DNA from: Pedobacter sp.
Lineage (GTDB): Bacteria > Bacteroidota > Bacteroidia > Sphingobacteriales > Sphingobacteriaceae
Assembly: GCA_004295885.1 (NCBI GenBank)
Contig: SEDG01000040.1
Location: 1 to 12,023, forward strand
Direction: 5' to 3'
DNA: 12,023 nucleotides
Positions 1-6,731 of the stretch are shown here, one piece after another. The notes beneath the pieces were generated by a model that saw only the letters and a program-made list of their open reading frames with translations, had not been told where the DNA came from and did no database searches. Position 1 is the stretch's first letter. Every line of letters begins with the position of its first letter. A program made the translations under genes and the position numbers.

Positions 1-1294
1 CTTTAATAACAGATCTGTTTAGGTAGTTAAACCTTAAAGAACCAGACAGCACGTTGCCCACCCAGTTTTTATAGACCTTGCCAGAAACAAATGCCATACC
101 CGATGGTGCAATAGATGGTATCCAATAGATTACTGGCTGTTCCATACCTGGCTGGGCAACCTTATTGGTTAAAATAGTTCCATCATAGTTAATCCCGTAA
201 GAGATGATTGGCCAGCCGTAGTTCTTACCTTTTTCTATGATGTTAATTTCGTCTCCACCACGGGGACCATGCTCGTTTTCCCATAATTGCTGCGTGAATG
301 GATTTAGTGCCAAGCCCTGTGGATTGCGATGTCCTTGGGAAAAGGTGGATTTTACACTGCCCTCAATGTTCACAAATGGATTATCAGCCGGTATGCCGCC
401 ATCATCATTTATTCGATGTACCTTCCCCATGAATGTGGTTAGGCCTTGCGGACCGGTCTTGCTGCTTCCCCTATCCCCTACAGATATATATAAGTGGTTT
501 TCTTTGTCGAACTCGAGTTTTGCCCCATAATGATACCTGGTTTTTGCATAGGGTAAAGCTTCAAATATTTTAACGGCATTAGTTAGCTTTTCTCCGTCGA
601 AATTTGCCTTGATCACCGCCGTGGTTGACAAGGTATCCTTGCCCTCAATTTTATATGCAGCATAAGATAGGTACACCAAATTATTGGTTTTGTATTGGGG
701 ATGGACCTTGATGTCAAAAAGCCCTCCTTGCATTTCTACCCAAACCTTTGGTAAGCCGCCAATTAGTTTCGGCTGTTTTTTCTTTGTGATCAGATATAGT
801 TTATTTGATCTCTCTGTAACTAGTAGTTCACCATTGGGCAAGAATCCAATAGCCCAAGGCACACCAAGGTCACGGGCAACTGTATCTAACTTGATGTTTT
901 GCAATCTCGACTTAAAAAAGTTCACTTTAGCCGTTCCTGGATCGGCGGTATAACGGTCTACATTTGCAATTGCCTTTAAAATGTAGTCTGAAAGCCCATA
1001 AATTTCATCGTCCTTAAATGCAGCTCTAAAACCTGGCATCCCTCCCTTTTCATAACCGCTCTTAATAGATTCAAAGAGATTTTCCCTTGTCTTACCGTGG
1101 TTCCATTTCCTATCTGCAAAAGCCTCTACTTTGTTCCCGTGGCAACTTGCACAATAATTGGCGTAATTAGCTTCTGGACTATTTGTTACTGAATCCATGA
1201 GCTTAGCTTGGCGTGGCAAAGGTTGATTTTGATCACCTAGGTAGGGAAACAGAAAAATCACAGCACCTATTGTTAAAGTAATAAGTTTCTTCAT
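1..1294 (-). CDS. Cytochrome c / PQQ-dependent sugar dehydrogenase fusion (3' end outside window)
   Basis: Reading the minus strand from the ATG at 1294 gives an open frame of 431 codons that leaves the window at base 1, so the C-terminus is missing. Residues 1-20 form a Sec-type signal peptide (MKK start, hydrophobic core). Residues about 40-112 are a small class I cytochrome c domain with haem motif CASCH at C48-C51-H52 and a likely axial methionine at M86 in GGMPGF. From about residue 135 the protein matches the soluble PQQ glucose/aldose dehydrogenase beta-propeller family, with VPWAIGFLPNG, LLVTERS, ISVGDRG, GHRNPQGLAL, EHGPRGGDEIN and GKNYGWP. Such enzymes oxidise sugars in the periplasm, and the fused cytochrome would accept the electrons. 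It is divergent from the sulfatase gene. Family assignment is strong; the sugar substrate is unknown. Confidence 0.92.
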   Translation of the reverse strand, partial: MKKLITLTIGAVIFLFPYLGDQNQPLPRQAKLMDSVTNSPEANYANYCASCHGNKVEAFADRKWNHGKTRENLFESIKSGYEKGGMPGFRAAFKDDEIYGLSDYILKAIANVDRYTADPGTAKVNFFKSRLQNIKLDTVARDLGVPWAIGFLPNGELLVTERSNKLYLITKKKQPKLIGGLPKVWVEMQGGLFDIKVHPQYKTNNLVYLSYAAYKIEGKDTLSTTAVIKANFDGEKLTNAVKIFEALPYAKTRYHYGAKLEFDKENHLYISVGDRGSSKTGPQGLTTFMGKVHRINDDGGIPADNPFVNIEGSVKSTFSQGHRNPQGLALNPFTQQLWENEHGPRGGDEINIIEKGKNYGWPIISYGINYDGTILTNKVAQPGMEQPVIYWIPSIAPSGMAFVSGKVYKNWVGNVLSGSLRFNYLNRSVIK

Positions 1295-1379
1295 TTTATT
1301 TGATTTGGTTAGTCTTTGTGTTTAAGGAGTACAATAAAAGTGGCTACTGCAAAACCTTCTGCTTGGTTGGCCATTATCC

Positions 1380-1393
1380 TTTGTGATCACAAA
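1380..1393. promoter_or_regulatory. Perfect 14-bp palindrome, possible operator
   Basis: TTTGTGATCACAAA is identical to its reverse complement over all 14 bases and the symmetry ends at both flanks. It contains TGTGA and TCACA half-sites as in CRP/FNR-family operators, but without their usual 4-6 base central spacer, so it is not a standard CRP site. It overlaps the end of the candidate minus-strand -7 element, where a regulator could repress the dehydrogenase. Function is inferred from position and symmetry only. Confidence 0.35.
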
Positions 1394-1418
1394 AATATGG
1401 AGCAAGGCAATGGCAAAA
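1390..1418 (-). promoter_or_regulatory. Possible Bacteroidota housekeeping promoter for the dehydrogenase
   Basis: On the minus strand TATTTTTG (1397-1390) matches the Bacteroidota -7 consensus TAnnTTTG. TTTTG (1418-1414) lies upstream as a -33-like element, separated by 16 bases, slightly shorter than the usual spacing. This would give a leader of roughly 90 bases before the ATG at 1294. The match is to short degenerate consensus words, so support is weak. Confidence 0.3.
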
Positions 1419-1560
1419 GGGCGTCTTTGTGTTTATTATGGACCTTATTTATCCTTTTGAAACTAGAACCTCCCATCAATCCACTTTACTTAGTCCCATT
1501 AAGATTATATTAGTGACTGCTGTTCTTAACATAACTTGAGAAGATAGCTGAGCCTTAAAA

Positions 1561-1586
1561 AAGGATTATTTTTTTTTAGTCGTATA
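1561..1586 (+). promoter_or_regulatory. Candidate ECF-sigma promoter, copy A (sulfatase operon)
   Basis: AAGGATT (1561-1567), 12 bases, then TCGTATA (1580-1586), ending 22 bases before the ATG at 1609. The same two blocks with the same spacing recur at 4986, 5811 and 6688, always in front of a plus-strand gene. The second block resembles the CGTA-type -10 element of many ECF promoters. The predicted transcript would start around 1592-1595 with a very short leader. Assignment to the ECF factor at 4454 is inferred. Confidence 0.7.
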
Positions 1587-1608
1587 ATGTTTCAGATCAA
1601 AAATCCTT

Positions 1609-2940
1609 ATGATAAAATTTATAAAATCATATTTCTTCGTTGGCCTTCTTTTACTTGCAGGAAACTTGCTTTCTTGCAAAAAGAAAAGCAGCATTCAAGA
1701 ACCTACGCCAACACCGTCATCGAATTTACCCAACATTGTATTTATCATAGCAGATGATATGGGCTGGGATACGTTTGGAAATTTTGCGGGAATTGGCAGC
1801 ACAAAAGCAAAAACCCCAACATTAGATTCATTAGCGGCGAACGGAGTTACTTTCACCAATTACTGGGTAAATCCTGAATGTTCGCCCACCCGAGCAGCGA
1901 TGCTCACCGGAAAATATGGTTTTAGAACAGGGGTTGGCACCGCTGGTGGGGTACTTCAAAACAGCGAAACCGTTATCCAAAAGTATATAGGTGAGAAAAC
2001 CAATAATGCCTACAGCAGCGCTGTGATAGGCAAATGGCACGTAAGTGGCACAAACAACCTTACAGCACCTGAAGGCTTTGGCATACCTTACTACTCTGGC
2101 TTTTTGGTTGGGGCTGTACCGGATTATTACAATTGGACAGAAACGACCAATGGTTCACAGAAAGCAGTAACAACTTACACAACCACTCAGTTTATCAATG
2201 AGTCTTCGAGCTGGATAAAACAGCAAAGCAAACCATTTTTTTTATGGCTGGCTCTGAATGCACCACATTCCCCGTTTCACAGACCGCCTCTAAGTTTAAT
2301 ATCAGACAAAACCTTGGCAGATAACCAGGCAAGCATTAATGCCAATCCCCTACCTTATTACTTGGCCTCAATTGAGGCAATGGATAAAGAGATAGGCAGG
2401 TTAATTGTCTCACTTACCATTGCCCAAAGGGAAAATACAGTATTTGTTTTTATGGGTGATAATGGTACGCCGACTCAGGTGGCTCAGTTGCCATATAGCG
2501 CTTCAAAATCAAAAAGCTCTTTATTTCAGGGAGGGGTAAATACACCATTAATAATAAGCGGTAAAAATGTGAGCCGCAAGAAAATAACCGAAACGGCAAT
2601 GGTACAGGCCACGGATATGTTTGCCACCCTTGCTGATGTTGCGGGAATTGGAATTAGCACTTATCAGGATGGCACTAGTATCAAACCGTTATTCTCCAAT
2701 GCATCTGCCGTAAAAAGGGCTTTTGTTTACACTGAATTTTTTGGTAATTCTCCCTCAACAAATGACGGTTATGCTGTGCGAGATGAAAATTACAAACTCA
2801 TCCATCTGCTGAATGGCACCGAATATCTTTATAAGTTAAGCGTGGATCCTTTCGAACAAACGAATTTAATGTCTGGCACCTTGACTAATGAGGCGCAACA
2901 AAGCTTAAGCCAGTTGAGACAAATTAAGGCAACTTTATAA
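1609..2940 (+). CDS. Sulfatase (S1 family, formylglycine type), lipoprotein; tandem copy 1
   Basis: A 443-residue type I sulfatase predicted to hydrolyse sulfate esters in the envelope. Residues 1-23 form a lipoprotein signal peptide ending in LLSC (lipid-modified C23), followed by lysines rather than acidic residues. The alkaline-phosphatase-like fold follows: metal ligands D49-D50 in IIADDMGWD; the CxPxR signature CSPTR with C91 as the residue to be converted to formylglycine, with R95; GKY at 101-103; GKWH (K142, H144); NAPHSP (H220); GDNG (D284, N285); and K302 before FQGGVNTP. All expected catalytic positions are present, so it should be active if a maturase (FGE or anSME) is encoded elsewhere. 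The substrate cannot be named. A paralogue follows after 35 bases, surely in the same operon, with candidate ECF promoter A upstream. Confidence 0.93.
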   Translation: MIKFIKSYFFVGLLLLAGNLLSCKKKSSIQEPTPTPSSNLPNIVFIIADDMGWDTFGNFAGIGSTKAKTPTLDSLAANGVTFTNYWVNPECSPTRAAMLTGKYGFRTGVGTAGGVLQNSETVIQKYIGEKTNNAYSSAVIGKWHVSGTNNLTAPEGFGIPYYSGFLVGAVPDYYNWTETTNGSQKAVTTYTTTQFINESSSWIKQQSKPFFLWLALNAPHSPFHRPPLSLISDKTLADNQASINANPLPYYLASIEAMDKEIGRLIVSLTIAQRENTVFVFMGDNGTPTQVAQLPYSASKSKSSLFQGGVNTPLIISGKNVSRKKITETAMVQATDMFATLADVAGIGISTYQDGTSIKPLFSNASAVKRAFVYTEFFGNSPSTNDGYAVRDENYKLIHLLNGTEYLYKLSVDPFEQTNLMSGTLTNEAQQSLSQLRQIKATL

Positions 2941-2975
2941 TGGCAGTGGCCTGGGGGAAAGATTAAAAATTAACC

Positions 2976-4316
2976 ATGAACAATAGAAACAAAGTAAGAC
3001 ATTTACTGCTCTTGACGCTTTTGTCTACACTTATCTGCGTGTCCTTCCAAGAAAAAGAGCTGCAGCAATTATCAAAGCCCAAGAAAACTCCATTACCAAA
3101 CATCATTGTTATTATAGCTGATGACATGGGATGGGACGCTTTTGGCAAATACCCAGGGATGAACGGGATCAAGGCGAGAACGCCTACATTAGACTCTTTG
3201 TCCGCTACAGGAATTACTTTTACCAATTACTGGGTAAATCCGGAATGTTCTCCAAGCAGAGCGGCAATGCTTACGGGCAAATATGGTTTCAGGACGGGCA
3301 TTGGAGGAGTGGCGGGTAATTCTTCTCCCACACTAAACCCAAAGGAAACAATCATACAAAAATACATTAATGAGAAAAAGCAGGGGACCTATGCCACTGC
3401 GGTGATTGGAAAATGGCACATCAGCGGCAATGAGTTAAAGGCCCCAGAAGGTTTTGGAGTAGAATATTTTGCTGGATTTCTATCCGGAACAGTTCCAGAC
3501 TACTACAGATGGACCCAGACCAGTGGGGGAAAGCAAGAACCTGTGACCACTTACACCACTACGCATTTTGTTAACCAGGCATCGAGCTGGATGAAGGTTC
3601 AGACCAAGCCGTTTTTTCTTTGGCTGGCGTTTAATGCACCACATACCCCGTTCCAAGCTCCCCCGAAAGAGCTTGTTAGTACAGAAGGACTATCATTCTA
3701 CCAAAAAAGCTCAACTTCACCAACCATGGTCCAATATCTAAGTTCAATCGAAGCGATGGACAAAGAAATAGGCAGACTGATTTCGTCCATGACAACGCAG
3801 CAGAGGCAAAACACCATATTCCTGTTTATGGGAGACAATGGAACACCTGCAAGGGTAGCCCAAACACCATTCTCTAGCAAAGCCGCCAAAAGTTCACTTT
3901 TTCAGGGAGGTATAAATACGCCCCTACTTGTAAGTGGAGCACAAATTAGCAGGAAGGATATTATTGAACCTGCCTTGGTTCAGGCAACTGACATCTTTGC
4001 CACAGTTGCAGAGCTCGCGGGAGTAACAAAGACTGACTTGATGGATGGACAAAGTATGGCGCCTCTGTTTAATAATGCAGAAGCGAAAAAGAGAGCATTC
4101 GTTTACAGTGAGCTTTTTGGCTCTAGCCAATTTGGCAATAATGGATATGCACTGAGAAACTTAAACTATAAATTCATCCACCTATCGAGTGGCAAGGAAT
4201 ACCTTTATAAGATCGGTACCGACCCGTTCGAGAAATCCAACTTGCTTGAAAAGCCTCTTGATGCAGAAGGAGAGGATAACCTAAAAATCCTTAAAAAGAT
4301 AAAACAGCAATTATAA
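2976..4316 (+). CDS. Sulfatase (S1 family, formylglycine type), exported; tandem copy 2
   Basis: A 446-residue close paralogue of the preceding sulfatase. They share long identical blocks such as TFTNYWVNPECSP and AAMLTGKYGFRTG, indicating tandem duplication. Catalytic positions are intact: D49-D50, formylglycine cysteine C91 in CSPSR, R95, GKWH (K146, H148), NAPHTP (H223), GDNG (D287, N288) and K305 before FQGGINTP. The N-terminus (RHLLLLTLLSTLICVSF) is a Sec signal or anchor, but the residues before C21 (TLI) do not make a good lipobox, so this copy is probably soluble or otherwise anchored, unlike copy 1. Only 35 bases separate the genes and none of the ECF-type motif is there, so it should be co-transcribed from upstream. 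The substrate is unknown. Confidence 0.92.
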   Translation: MNNRNKVRHLLLLTLLSTLICVSFQEKELQQLSKPKKTPLPNIIVIIADDMGWDAFGKYPGMNGIKARTPTLDSLSATGITFTNYWVNPECSPSRAAMLTGKYGFRTGIGGVAGNSSPTLNPKETIIQKYINEKKQGTYATAVIGKWHISGNELKAPEGFGVEYFAGFLSGTVPDYYRWTQTSGGKQEPVTTYTTTHFVNQASSWMKVQTKPFFLWLAFNAPHTPFQAPPKELVSTEGLSFYQKSSTSPTMVQYLSSIEAMDKEIGRLISSMTTQQRQNTIFLFMGDNGTPARVAQTPFSSKAAKSSLFQGGINTPLLVSGAQISRKDIIEPALVQATDIFATVAELAGVTKTDLMDGQSMAPLFNNAEAKKRAFVYSELFGSSQFGNNGYALRNLNYKFIHLSSGKEYLYKIGTDPFEKSNLLEKPLDAEGEDNLKILKKIKQQL

Positions 4317-4453
4317 CATAGCATGAGCTTGTTTCAACGTGGGCAATATTTCTTGGTGAGGCATAAAAGGCATATATTAGTTAAAGTAAAACAACATCTT
4401 GGCTTACCCAAGGGTAGCTGTTTAAAAAAACCAAAATCTTAACAACAGCCTAG

Positions 4454-4996
4454 ATGATCAAAAACGAGGTAAATTTCGATTTGCTTTATCACAAGTATAA
4501 AAACCTGGTTTTTAACCTATGCCTTAACTATACCTTTGATATTGATGATGCAGCCGATATCACGCAAGAAGTATTTGTAAAGGTATATCAAAAACAGCAT
4601 CAATTTGACCCAGAAAGCGGATCTGAGAAAAACTGGATAACGGGCATTACCATTAACCAATGTCTTGACTTCTTAAAGGCAAAACGCAGAAAGAAACGTT
4701 TTGGCTTGATTACCTCGCTATTTTACCCAAACAGCAGTGAGCCAATCAATGAAGCTGTTTCGCTTAACCATCCGGGCATCCTATTAGAACAAAAAGAGGA
4801 ATTTAGGAAGCTGCTTAACATCATCTATAAATTGCCAAACCAGCAAAAAACAGCTGTAGTTCTGCTAAAGATTGAGGGAAGAACACAGAAAGAAGTCGCC
4901 GAAATCATGGGCATCAGCGTAAAGGCGGTGGAATCTTTGTTTCAAAGGGCAAAGCAGCACATCAGAAATAAATTATCGGCAAGCGAAGGATTTTAA
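4454..4996 (+). CDS. ECF-family RNA polymerase sigma factor
   Basis: A 180-residue sigma-70 family protein with the two-domain ECF layout. Region 2 spans about residues 6-77 (LYHKYKNLVFNLCLNY, then DDAADITQEVFVKVY, the conserved core-binding segment, then NWITGITINQCLDFL). A linker of about 35 residues follows. Region 4 spans about 113-172, with LPNQQKTAVVLL and the helix-turn-helix QKEVAEIMGISVKAVESLF that reads the -35 element. It directs transcription of a specific gene set and is usually held by an anti-sigma factor. The next two genes encode a single-TM protein and a periplasmic sensor-like protein, the expected partners. The two-block motif is absent from the 137 bases upstream, so it may be transcribed by read-through from the sulfatase genes or from an unrecognised promoter. 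Its last codons overlap promoter copy D. Confidence 0.93.
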   Translation: MIKNEVNFDLLYHKYKNLVFNLCLNYTFDIDDAADITQEVFVKVYQKQHQFDPESGSEKNWITGITINQCLDFLKAKRRKKRFGLITSLFYPNSSEPINEAVSLNHPGILLEQKEEFRKLLNIIYKLPNQQKTAVVLLKIEGRTQKEVAEIMGISVKAVESLFQRAKQHIRNKLSASEGF

Positions 4997-5011
4997 AATT
5001 TTTGTAGTATA
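4986..5011 (+). promoter_or_regulatory. Candidate ECF-sigma promoter, copy D (anti-sigma/sensor genes)
   Basis: AAGGATT (4986-4992), 12 bases, then TAGTATA (5005-5011), one base different from TCGTATA. It ends 17 bases before the ATG at 5029. The first block lies inside the last codons of the sigma gene and the second just past its stop (4994-4996). It is the weakest copy, but spacing and position relative to the start match the others. It would let the putative anti-sigma and sensor be induced separately from sigma, a negative feedback arrangement. Confidence 0.55.
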
Positions 5012-5028
5012 ATTAACCAAACCCAGTC

Positions 5029-5304
5029 ATGGAAACAGAAAGAAAACTAGACAGACTAAAAGAGATAGAAACTGTGGATGTACCACCCTACTTGTTGCAA
5101 TCCATAAAGAAGCGGATACAGGGACTACAAGAGGTGGAAGCTCCGATATTGTGGAAACTTGCCTTTGTTACCTGCACAGTCATTATCCTGTTTTTAAACG
5201 TCCTTTTAATCATTGATGGCAGAGTTGAAAACAAAACTTCTCAAATAGGCACAGTGGTTTCTGCATTACAACTATCTGGAAACAATCAATTGTATAATGA
5301 CTAA
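5029..5304 (+). CDS. Small single-TM protein, putative anti-sigma factor
   Basis: A 91-residue protein with a charged cytoplasmic N-terminus of about 40 residues (helical, containing VDVPPYLLQSIKKRI), one transmembrane segment at about 41-62 (LWKLAFVTCTVIILFLNVLL), and a short periplasmic tail of about 28 residues. There is no zinc-binding HxxxCxxC anti-sigma motif. Size, topology and position between an ECF sigma gene and a periplasmic sensor gene match CnrY-type anti-sigma factors, whose short cytoplasmic segment holds sigma. That role is inferred from layout and not from a recognised domain. It begins 32 bases after the sigma stop and its last 8 bases overlap the next gene, suggesting translational coupling. 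Confidence 0.75.
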   Translation: METERKLDRLKEIETVDVPPYLLQSIKKRIQGLQEVEAPILWKLAFVTCTVIILFLNVLLIIDGRVENKTSQIGTVVSALQLSGNNQLYND

Positions 5305-5770
5305 GATTCGATTACTTACCATTTCGGTTTTTGCCTTGCTATTCATCAATATGTTAATGGTTAGCTGGTTCTTTCTACGAGAAAATAGTCAAAATACACA
5401 AACTAAAGCTTCTGCCTTGCCGATAGGACCGAAATTGATCATTATAGATAAGTTGGAGTTTGATAAAGCTCAAGTTGCGAAATATGAATTATTGATCCAA
5501 AAACATAGAACCACTATAAAGGGTTTGAACAATGCTGTCTCGGAAACAAAAAGAAATTTATATGAATCATTGAAAAATGAGACCTTAATGGATCAAGATT
5601 CCCTTATTGATAAAATCGCATCCCTCCAACGAGAGATAGAAACCACACACTATAAGCATTTCATTGAAATACGTGGGCTTTGCAAGCCCTCACAAATCAA
5701 GAAATTCAATGACCTTACCCAAGACTTGGCAAATTATTTCATTTCTCAACGAAAAGTCATAAAGCTTTAG
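5297..5770 (+). CDS. Membrane-anchored periplasmic LTxxQ/CnrX-like sensor protein
   Basis: A 157-residue protein with an N-terminal transmembrane anchor (about residues 5-26) and a periplasmic, mostly helical, charged domain. Two segments match the repeated LTxxQ pattern of the Spy/CpxP/CnrX superfamily: LEFDKAQVAKYELLIQKH (53-70) and LCKPSQIKKFNDL (128-140). H70, H118, H121 and C129 are candidate metal ligands; CnrX binds nickel/cobalt through histidines and a methionine at comparable helical positions. In CnrYXH the sensor releases sigma by acting on the membrane anti-sigma, and gene order here fits that. It overlaps the preceding gene by 8 bases (5297-5304). The signal (metal, misfolding or other) is not determinable from sequence. 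Confidence 0.78.
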   Translation: MTKIRLLTISVFALLFINMLMVSWFFLRENSQNTQTKASALPIGPKLIIIDKLEFDKAQVAKYELLIQKHRTTIKGLNNAVSETKRNLYESLKNETLMDQDSLIDKIASLQREIETTHYKHFIEIRGLCKPSQIKKFNDLTQDLANYFISQRKVIKL

Positions 5771-5810
5771 CTATCTAACAAATAAATCACAAAAGAAAGT
5801 TTAGCAGCCG

Positions 5811-5836
5811 AAGGATTTGTTTTGTTAAATCGTATA
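5811..5836 (+). promoter_or_regulatory. Candidate ECF-sigma promoter, copy B (YHYH gene 1)
   Basis: AAGGATT (5811-5817), 12 bases, then TCGTATA (5830-5836), ending 30 bases before the ATG at 5867. Both blocks are identical to copy A although the surrounding sequence differs. It lies in the 96-base gap after the sensor gene, so the YHYH genes can be started independently of the sigma operon. Confidence 0.7.
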
Positions 5837-5866
5837 CAGATTGATAACATTAAATGATTACTGGCC

Positions 5867-6613
5867 ATGAACATAATTAAGTTTTCCATCATTCCATTCT
5901 TGCTATTCTTCTCACTCGTTAGGTTTGAGAGCCAAAGAGCGCTTGGTGAAAAGGGAGAAATCCCAGCAGTGTATAAAAAAATATATGGCGCTACCAGCAT
6001 CACATCTGATGGCCAATACCTTATCATTAAGTCAAATGGGTTGCCAGACCATAAAAGCGTTTATTACGATATCAAAGATTCCCTTTACCAAGAGTTTAGC
6101 GGAACCACTTTCAATAACACAAAATTCAGGAAAAACCCGAACAATATTTCCCGGATGAATTATACATTTAAAATTCCTTTGAATCCTAAAGTGTCTACCT
6201 CACATCGCCCAACGCCACTGGGTCCAATTGGCATTGCGGTAAATGGCGTGCCGTTATTTAATCAATATGCGGGTCCAAACCGTCCTCTTTCTTTCGAGAT
6301 CAATAGCTTTGATCAATATTGGGGTCATCCAGCAAGGCAAGGCGATTATCACTACCATGTAGAACCGATATTTTTAACCAACGTTAAGCTATCAAAATCA
6401 GCGCTTCTAGGTTTTTTGCTCGATGGCTTCCCTGTATATGGGCCTATGGAAAACAATAAATTGGTAGCTGAGGCTTCGCTTGATGAGTATCACGGGCATT
6501 CTGGCCCAACAAACGATTATCCAAAGGGAATTTATCACTACCATATAACCAACACAGACCCTTTTATCAATGGAAATGGTTTTTATGGCGATGCGGGCAG
6601 CGTTACAAAATAA
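5867..6613 (+). CDS. YHYH-domain protein, exported; copy 1
   Basis: A 248-residue protein with an N-terminal hydrophobic signal (residues 3-19) and no lipobox cysteine, so probably periplasmic or anchored. The YHYH family is recognised by its namesake motif, which occurs twice: residues 161-164 in GDYHYHVEP and 223-226 in GIYHYHIT. Other conserved histidines are H154 (WGHP) and H209/H211 (YHGHSG). LLGFLLDGFPVYGP lies between them. The histidine/tyrosine clusters suggest a metal site, but the family's activity is not established as far as I know. A paralogue follows and SCO1-like and MORN genes are downstream, so a role in envelope metal handling is a reasonable inference. It has its own ECF-type promoter (copy B). 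Confidence 0.85.
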   Translation: MNIIKFSIIPFLLFFSLVRFESQRALGEKGEIPAVYKKIYGATSITSDGQYLIIKSNGLPDHKSVYYDIKDSLYQEFSGTTFNNTKFRKNPNNISRMNYTFKIPLNPKVSTSHRPTPLGPIGIAVNGVPLFNQYAGPNRPLSFEINSFDQYWGHPARQGDYHYHVEPIFLTNVKLSKSALLGFLLDGFPVYGPMENNKLVAEASLDEYHGHSGPTNDYPKGIYHYHITNTDPFINGNGFYGDAGSVTK

Positions 6614-6687
6614 ACTGCTTTAAGAGCTTTTCAACATACTCTACCCATCCAAGTGTAGGTCTTCTGTCCTATTAATAAGGTAAAATG

Positions 6688-6713
6688 AAGGATTCCACTG
6701 GATATATCGTAAA
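6688..6713 (+). promoter_or_regulatory. Candidate ECF-sigma promoter, copy C (YHYH gene 2 operon)
   Basis: AAGGATT (6688-6694), 12 bases, then TCGTAAA (6707-6713), ending 18 bases before the ATG at 6732. Its spacer is unrelated to that of the other copies, so the match is not explained by recent duplication of the whole region. It would drive YHYH gene 2, the MORN lipoprotein and the SCO1-like gene as one transcript. Confidence 0.68.
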
Positions 6714-6731
6714 AGATTTAAATAGAAAAAT

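Larger units (their letters stand above)
1295..1608. other. Divergent intergenic control region
   Basis: These 314 bases separate the minus-strand dehydrogenase from the plus-strand sulfatase operon. I find no convincing gene here: a 65-codon frame at 1316-1513 has no family features and no signal peptide. The region holds a 14-base perfect palindrome (1380-1393), a possible minus-strand housekeeping promoter (1390-1418), and the ECF-type two-block promoter (1561-1586) close to the sulfatase start. A T-rich stretch (1569-1577) lies between the two blocks of that promoter. Confidence 0.8.

Noticed and set aside
1316..1513. 65-codon open frame in the divergent intergenic region
   Set aside because: No signal peptide, domain or coding pattern, and it lies across the palindrome and the candidate minus-strand promoter.
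1561..1608. Inverted repeat AAGGATT (1561-1567) / AATCCTT (1602-1608)
   Set aside because: Only 7 bp with no extension on either side, and the first arm is part of the promoter motif found elsewhere without an inverted partner. Probably chance.
4398..4412. Hairpin CTTGG-CTTAC-CCAAG upstream of the sigma gene
   Set aside because: Five base pairs and no T-tract; insufficient for a terminator call.
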